NCBI RefSeq assembly: GCF_024793895.1
Contig: NZ_JANUSB010000007.1
Coordinates: 186,001-250,000 of the forward strand
From: Serratia sp. AKBS12
GTDB taxonomy: Bacteria > Pseudomonadota > Gammaproteobacteria > Enterobacterales > Enterobacteriaceae
Direction: 5' to 3'
Length of the DNA stretch: 64,000 bases
Positions 60,741 through 64,000 of the stretch are shown here, piece by piece (position 1 is the first letter of the stretch; every line of letters begins with the position of its first letter). The position numbers and the translations under genes are program-made. The notes under the pieces were generated by a model. That model was not told where the DNA came from and made no database searches. It saw only the letters and a list, made by a program, of their open reading frames with translations.

Positions 60741-61799
60741 ATGGCGAGGTCCCCCGTTGTCGTGCAATGGCTGATCCTGCTGCTGGCGTCGCTGGCACTG
60801 GGTTTTGGCTTGCAAACATTTCATATTCCCGCCGCTTTATTGCTGGGCCCGATGATAGTCGGCGTAACCATGGGGTTGCTTGGTGCCTCAGTGCGCATTC
60901 CCGCTCCGCTGTTCATCGCCGCTCAGGCGGTGCTGGGCTGCATGATTGCGCAAAGCCTCTCGCCTGCCATTCTCACTCCGCTGCTTGCCGACTGGCCGCT
61001 GGTGCTGCTGGTGTTGATCGCCACACTGCTGGCCAGTGGCGTTTCCGGCTGGTGTCTGGTGCGTTTCAGCGATCTGCCCGGTTCGACCGGTGCCTGGGGT
61101 GCGTCACCCGGCGGGGCGTCGGCAATGGTGGCGATGGCCGGCGATTTTGGTGCCGACGTACGGCTGGTGGCGTTCATGCAATATCTGCGGGTGCTGTTTG
61201 TCGCGACCGCGGCGGCGGCGGTGGCGCGTATCGGGCTGGGGGATGAGGCCGGCCAGGGTAGTGCCACACTGGTCTGGTTCCCGCCGCTCGACTGGCGCTT
61301 TGTTGCGACGCTGGCGGTAGCGGCCGGTGGTGCCTGGCTGGGCCCGCGCCTGCGTATTCCTTCCGGCGCACTGTTGTTGCCGATGATCGTTGGCGCAGCG
61401 CTGCATTCAAGCGGCGCGATGGCGTTACAGATCCCCGAATGGCTACTGGCTCTGGCCTATACCCTGATTGGCTGGAGCGTCGGTTTGCGCTTTACCCGAC
61501 CGATCTTTTTACTGGCGATGCGTACCTTGCCGCAAATGGTGGTATCGATTGTGGTATTGATGCTGTTTTGCGGCCTGCTGGCGTGGATGCTGACCTGGTT
61601 TCTACCGGTGGACATCATGACGGCCTATCTCGCCACCAGCCCGGGAGGGTTGGACACGGTGGCGATTATTGCGGCGGGCAGCCGGGTGGATATGTCTTTC
61701 GTGATGGCGATGCAGACGCTGCGGTTGTTCACCATTCTGCTGACCGGTCCGGCGATGGCGCGGTTTATCTCCAACCGCGCCGCGCCGGCATCAACGTAA
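60741..61799 (+). CDS. AbrB-family membrane protein
   Basis: A 352-residue inner-membrane protein with about ten hydrophobic helices in two similar halves. Each half has the runs PAALLLGPMIVG and SGALLLPMIVGA and the later GASPGGASAMVAMA and ATSPGGLDTVAIIA, which shows an internal duplication. This is the AbrB family (often mis-named ammonia monooxygenase); its substrate is unknown. The 3' end overlaps convergent rarD by nine bases. Confidence 0.85.
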   Translation: MARSPVVVQWLILLLASLALGFGLQTFHIPAALLLGPMIVGVTMGLLGASVRIPAPLFIAAQAVLGCMIAQSLSPAILTPLLADWPLVLLVLIATLLASGVSGWCLVRFSDLPGSTGAWGASPGGASAMVAMAGDFGADVRLVAFMQYLRVLFVATAAAAVARIGLGDEAGQGSATLVWFPPLDWRFVATLAVAAGGAWLGPRLRIPSGALLLPMIVGAALHSSGAMALQIPEWLLALAYTLIGWSVGLRFTRPIFLLAMRTLPQMVVSIVVLMLFCGLLAWMLTWFLPVDIMTAYLATSPGGLDTVAIIAAGSRVDMSFVMAMQTLRLFTILLTGPAMARFISNRAAPAST

Positions 61800-62678
61800 C
61801 CGGCGTTGGGTATACAGGGCGTCGAGGGTGAACAGTACCAGCGCCGCCCAGATAAAGCCGAAGGTCACCAGTTTGTCCTGGCCGATGGTTTCGTCATAGA
61901 AGGTGACCGCCAGCAGGAACATCAGCGTTGGACCGAGGTATTGGAAGAAGCCCAGCGTCGACAGCCGCAGCCGGGTTGCGGCGGCGGTGAAGAACAGCAA
62001 CGGCACGGTGGTAATGATGCCAGCCGCGACCAGCAGCAGGTTCAGCGACCAGGGATTGGCACCGAGGTGGCTGGTCGCGCTGTCGGCGATAAAGAACAGA
62101 TACACCGCCGCGACCGGCAGCAGCCACAAGGTTTCGATCAGCATGCCGGTTTGCGCGTCGATGGCGATTTTCTTGCGCAGCAGGCCATAGAACGCAAAGC
62201 TGAACGCCAGCCCCAGTCCGATAATCGGTAACGAGCCAAACTGCCACAGCTGCACCAGCACGCCGGTAAACGCCAGCGCCACCGCTACCCATTGCATACG
62301 GCGGAAACGCTCGCCAAGAAACAGCATACCCAGCAGCACGTTGACCAGCGGGTTGATAAAGTAGCCGAGACTGGCTTCCAGCATATGATGGTTATTCACC
62401 GCCCAGATATACAACAGCCAGTTGCCGCCGATCAGCACCGCGGTCAGCGCCAGCAACAGCAGCCGTTTGCGGTTTTGGCAGGCGACGCGCACTTTCTTCC
62501 AGTTATGGCCGAGCGAAATCAATCCCAGCATAAAGAAGAATGACCAGATCACCCGATGGGTCAGGATCTCGTCGGCCGGCACCTGCTGGATCAGTTTGAA
62601 ATACACCGGGGCGATGCCCCAAATAAAATAAGCGGCCAGAGCAAAGAAGATGCCCTGCCGCGTCTGTTGTGCGTCCAT
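61791..62678 (-). CDS. rarD: RarD, EamA-family (DMT) transporter
   Basis: A 295-residue inner-membrane protein with ten hydrophobic helices. The family start MDAQQTRQGIFFALAAYFIWG, the run ILTHRVIWSFFFM and MLEASLGYFINPLVN match E. coli RarD, originally described as a chloramphenicol-sensitivity protein; its natural substrate is unclear. The ATG at 62678 is preferred to the upstream ATG at 62729 by alignment. Confidence 0.95.
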   Translation of the reverse strand: MDAQQTRQGIFFALAAYFIWGIAPVYFKLIQQVPADEILTHRVIWSFFFMLGLISLGHNWKKVRVACQNRKRLLLLALTAVLIGGNWLLYIWAVNNHHMLEASLGYFINPLVNVLLGMLFLGERFRRMQWVAVALAFTGVLVQLWQFGSLPIIGLGLAFSFAFYGLLRKKIAIDAQTGMLIETLWLLPVAAVYLFFIADSATSHLGANPWSLNLLLVAAGIITTVPLLFFTAAATRLRLSTLGFFQYLGPTLMFLLAVTFYDETIGQDKLVTFGFIWAALVLFTLDALYTQRRLR

Positions 62679-62742
62679 GACGTTACTCTGATGATAAAAC
62701 CGAAGATGCGGTGAGTGTACTGAAGTCACTCACCGGGCACAA

Positions 62743-63213
62743 TCACCCCACCAGATAAGTGGCGGTAGCGCTGGCGATATGCAGGCCGTCGTGGTTGTGC
62801 AGTTCGACGCGGGCCACCGCCACCTTGTTGCCGCTGCGCAATACCGAGGCGGAAGCGACGAAATGCTCGCCGCGGCCAGGGCGCAGATAGTCCACCCGCA
62901 GGTCGATGGTACCCATACGCGCCAGACGTGCAGTCAGCTCTTGCTCAATCAGCGGATCCTGGCGCATCAGCACGCTGCCGACGCAGGCCAGGCCGGCAGC
63001 GACGTCAAGTACCGAGGCGATCACCCCGCCATGCAGGATGCGCTGGGCGGCGTTGCCCACCAGTTTGGCCTGATTGGTGAAGGTCAGTTCCACGCAGTCA
63101 TCATCAAAACGTCGCAGTTCCAACCCCAGTTCGCGGTTGAACGGCATGTGGTAAACAAAGATTTCGCCAATCTTCTGGCGGGCGGCTTCTAGGGTAAGAG
63201 GAGTGGTCGACAT
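62743..63213 (-). CDS. yigI: YigI-type hot-dog thioesterase
   Basis: A 156-residue cytosolic PaaI/YigI-type hot-dog-fold thioesterase. The signature segment [17 protein letters not shown] contains the catalytic region, followed by [16 protein letters not shown]. coli YigI is a medium/long-chain acyl-CoA thioesterase; the substrate here is inferred. Same order as E. coli: rarD, yigI, pldA. Confidence 0.93.
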   Translation of the reverse strand: MSTTPLTLEAARQKIGEIFVYHMPFNRELGLELRRFDDDCVELTFTNQAKLVGNAAQRILHGGVIASVLDVAAGLACVGSVLMRQDPLIEQELTARLARMGTIDLRVDYLRPGRGEHFVASASVLRSGNKVAVARVELHNHDGLHIASATATYLVG

Positions 63214-63416
63214 GACATTGATTCTTCTCGTTGGTTTGACGGTATAAGCTACTGGTCAGTCCAGGTTAATGATTTGTTGATTTTATGCTTAACCTTTGTT
63301 GCTTTCCAGACTAATCCAATAAAAGCATTCCGCACTGCTGTAAAACGTGCTTTGTGTGTAAAATGGCCTGTTTTTTCTTTCAGGGTTTGTTTTTATTTTG
63401 CTGGAGTGATGAAGTT
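63214..63416. other. Divergent yigI-pldA intergenic region
   Basis: 203 AT-rich bases that must hold the promoters of both genes. A GGAG at 63402-63405 precedes the pldA ATG. No operator was recognised. Confidence 0.35.
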
Positions 63417-64000
63417 ATGCGCATTCTGTCAGGGGTTATTTTGGCGATGCTGTTGGCGCCGGCGCTGGTGCAGGCCGAAGAAGCCAAAGAACAAGAAATA
63501 CATGATAAACCGGCAGTACGCGGCAGCATTATCGCCAACATGCTGCAATCACACGATAATCCGTTCACGCTGTATCCGTACGACACCAACTATGTGCTGT
63601 ACACCGATACCAGCGATCTCAACAAAGAAGCCATCGAAACCTACAACTGGTCGGATAAAGCGCGCAAGGACGAGGTGAAGTTCCAGCTCAGCCTGGCGTT
63701 CCCGCTGTGGCGCGGCATCGCCGGTGAAAACTCGGTGCTCGGCGCGTCCTATACTCAGCGCTCGTGGTGGCAGTTGTCCAACAGCGGCCAATCTTCGCCG
63801 TTCCGCGAAACCAACTACGAACCGCAGGTGTTTCTTGGTTGGGCGACCGACTACAGCTTCGCCGGCTGGACGCTGCGCGACGTGGAAATCGGTCTGAACC
63901 ACCAGTCCAACGGCCGTTCGGAACCGACCTCACGCAGTTGGAACCGCGCCTATGCGCGCCTGATGGCGCAAAACGGCAACTGGCAGGTGGACGTTAAACC
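63417..64000 (+). CDS. pldA: PldA, outer-membrane phospholipase A1 (partial, cut by the window end)
   Basis: The first 194 residues of OMPLA are present; the frame is open to the window end. A signal peptide (about residues 1-20, ending VQA) precedes the start of the beta-barrel. The catalytic triad H162, S164 and N176 lies in NHQSNGRSEPTSRSWNR, at the E. coli precursor numbers. It hydrolyses phospholipids that reach the outer leaflet, guarding outer-membrane asymmetry. Confidence 0.96.
   Translation, partial: MRILSGVILAMLLAPALVQAEEAKEQEIHDKPAVRGSIIANMLQSHDNPFTLYPYDTNYVLYTDTSDLNKEAIETYNWSDKARKDEVKFQLSLAFPLWRGIAGENSVLGASYTQRSWWQLSNSGQSSPFRETNYEPQVFLGWATDYSFAGWTLRDVEIGLNHQSNGRSEPTSRSWNRAYARLMAQNGNWQVDVK

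Overview
The window looks like chromosomal DNA of a member of the Enterobacterales, most probably Serratia (Yersiniaceae). Gene order and protein sequence follow Escherichia coli closely over two long blocks. Coding density is high, and no phage, insertion sequence, CRISPR array or plasmid gene is visible. The genus call rests on remembered family sequences and gene order, not on a database search.

Layout. (1) Positions 134-12821: a cellulose operon bcsR-bcsQ-bcsA-bcsB-bcsZ-bcsC, followed by an EAL phosphodiesterase of the HmsP/YhjK type. The synthase is switched on by c-di-GMP through its PilZ domain, and the phosphodiesterase can remove that signal. (2) Positions 12979-17711: an SLC13/DASS anion transporter, the C4-dicarboxylate carrier dctA, and the inactive-looking M16 peptidase homologue yhjJ. 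(3) Positions 17712-25267: ppiC, rep, gppA, rhlB, trxA and rho. (4) Positions 25502-38432: the complete twelve-gene enterobacterial common antigen operon wecA-wzzE-wecB-wecC-rffG-rffH-wecD-wecE-wzxE-wecF-wzyE-wecG. (5) Positions 38712-40948: amino-acid permease yifK, the tRNA operon Arg-His-Leu-Pro, and a 166-bp-period duplication of the tRNA-Pro 3' end. (6) Positions 41055-44776: an accessory cassette with a CitMHS-type transporter, an alpha/beta hydrolase, a small tautomerase-like protein and a divergent LysR regulator. (7) Positions 45018-45239: the small RNA GlmZ with a sigma-54 promoter. (8) Positions 45457-52413: hemY-hemX-hemD-hemC, divergent from cyaA. (9) Positions 52468-58665: cyaY, lptM, then dapF-yigA-xerC-yigB-uvrD. 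(10) Positions 58702-64000: a WbuC-type cupin, corA with a candidate leader peptide, an AbrB-family membrane protein, rarD, a YigI-type thioesterase, and pldA, which is cut by the window end.

Most of the window is well-known housekeeping and envelope biology. The places most worth a second look are three. One is the tRNA-Pro 3'-end duplication with its row of hairpins, an arrangement like the E. coli tyrT/rtT repeats. The second is the CitMHS/hydrolase/tautomerase/LysR cassette that sits where E. coli has aslB-aslA, with a perfect 10-bp inverted repeat in its divergent promoter region. The third is a set of leader or operator candidates: a corA leader ORF, a rho leader ORF, a palindrome upstream of dctA, and a hairpin inside the wec operon. 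Relative to E. coli, yhjJ (bcs region) and ppiC (rho/wec region) come from distant map positions, so 17711/17712 marks a rearrangement junction. I found no convincing wholly new system.
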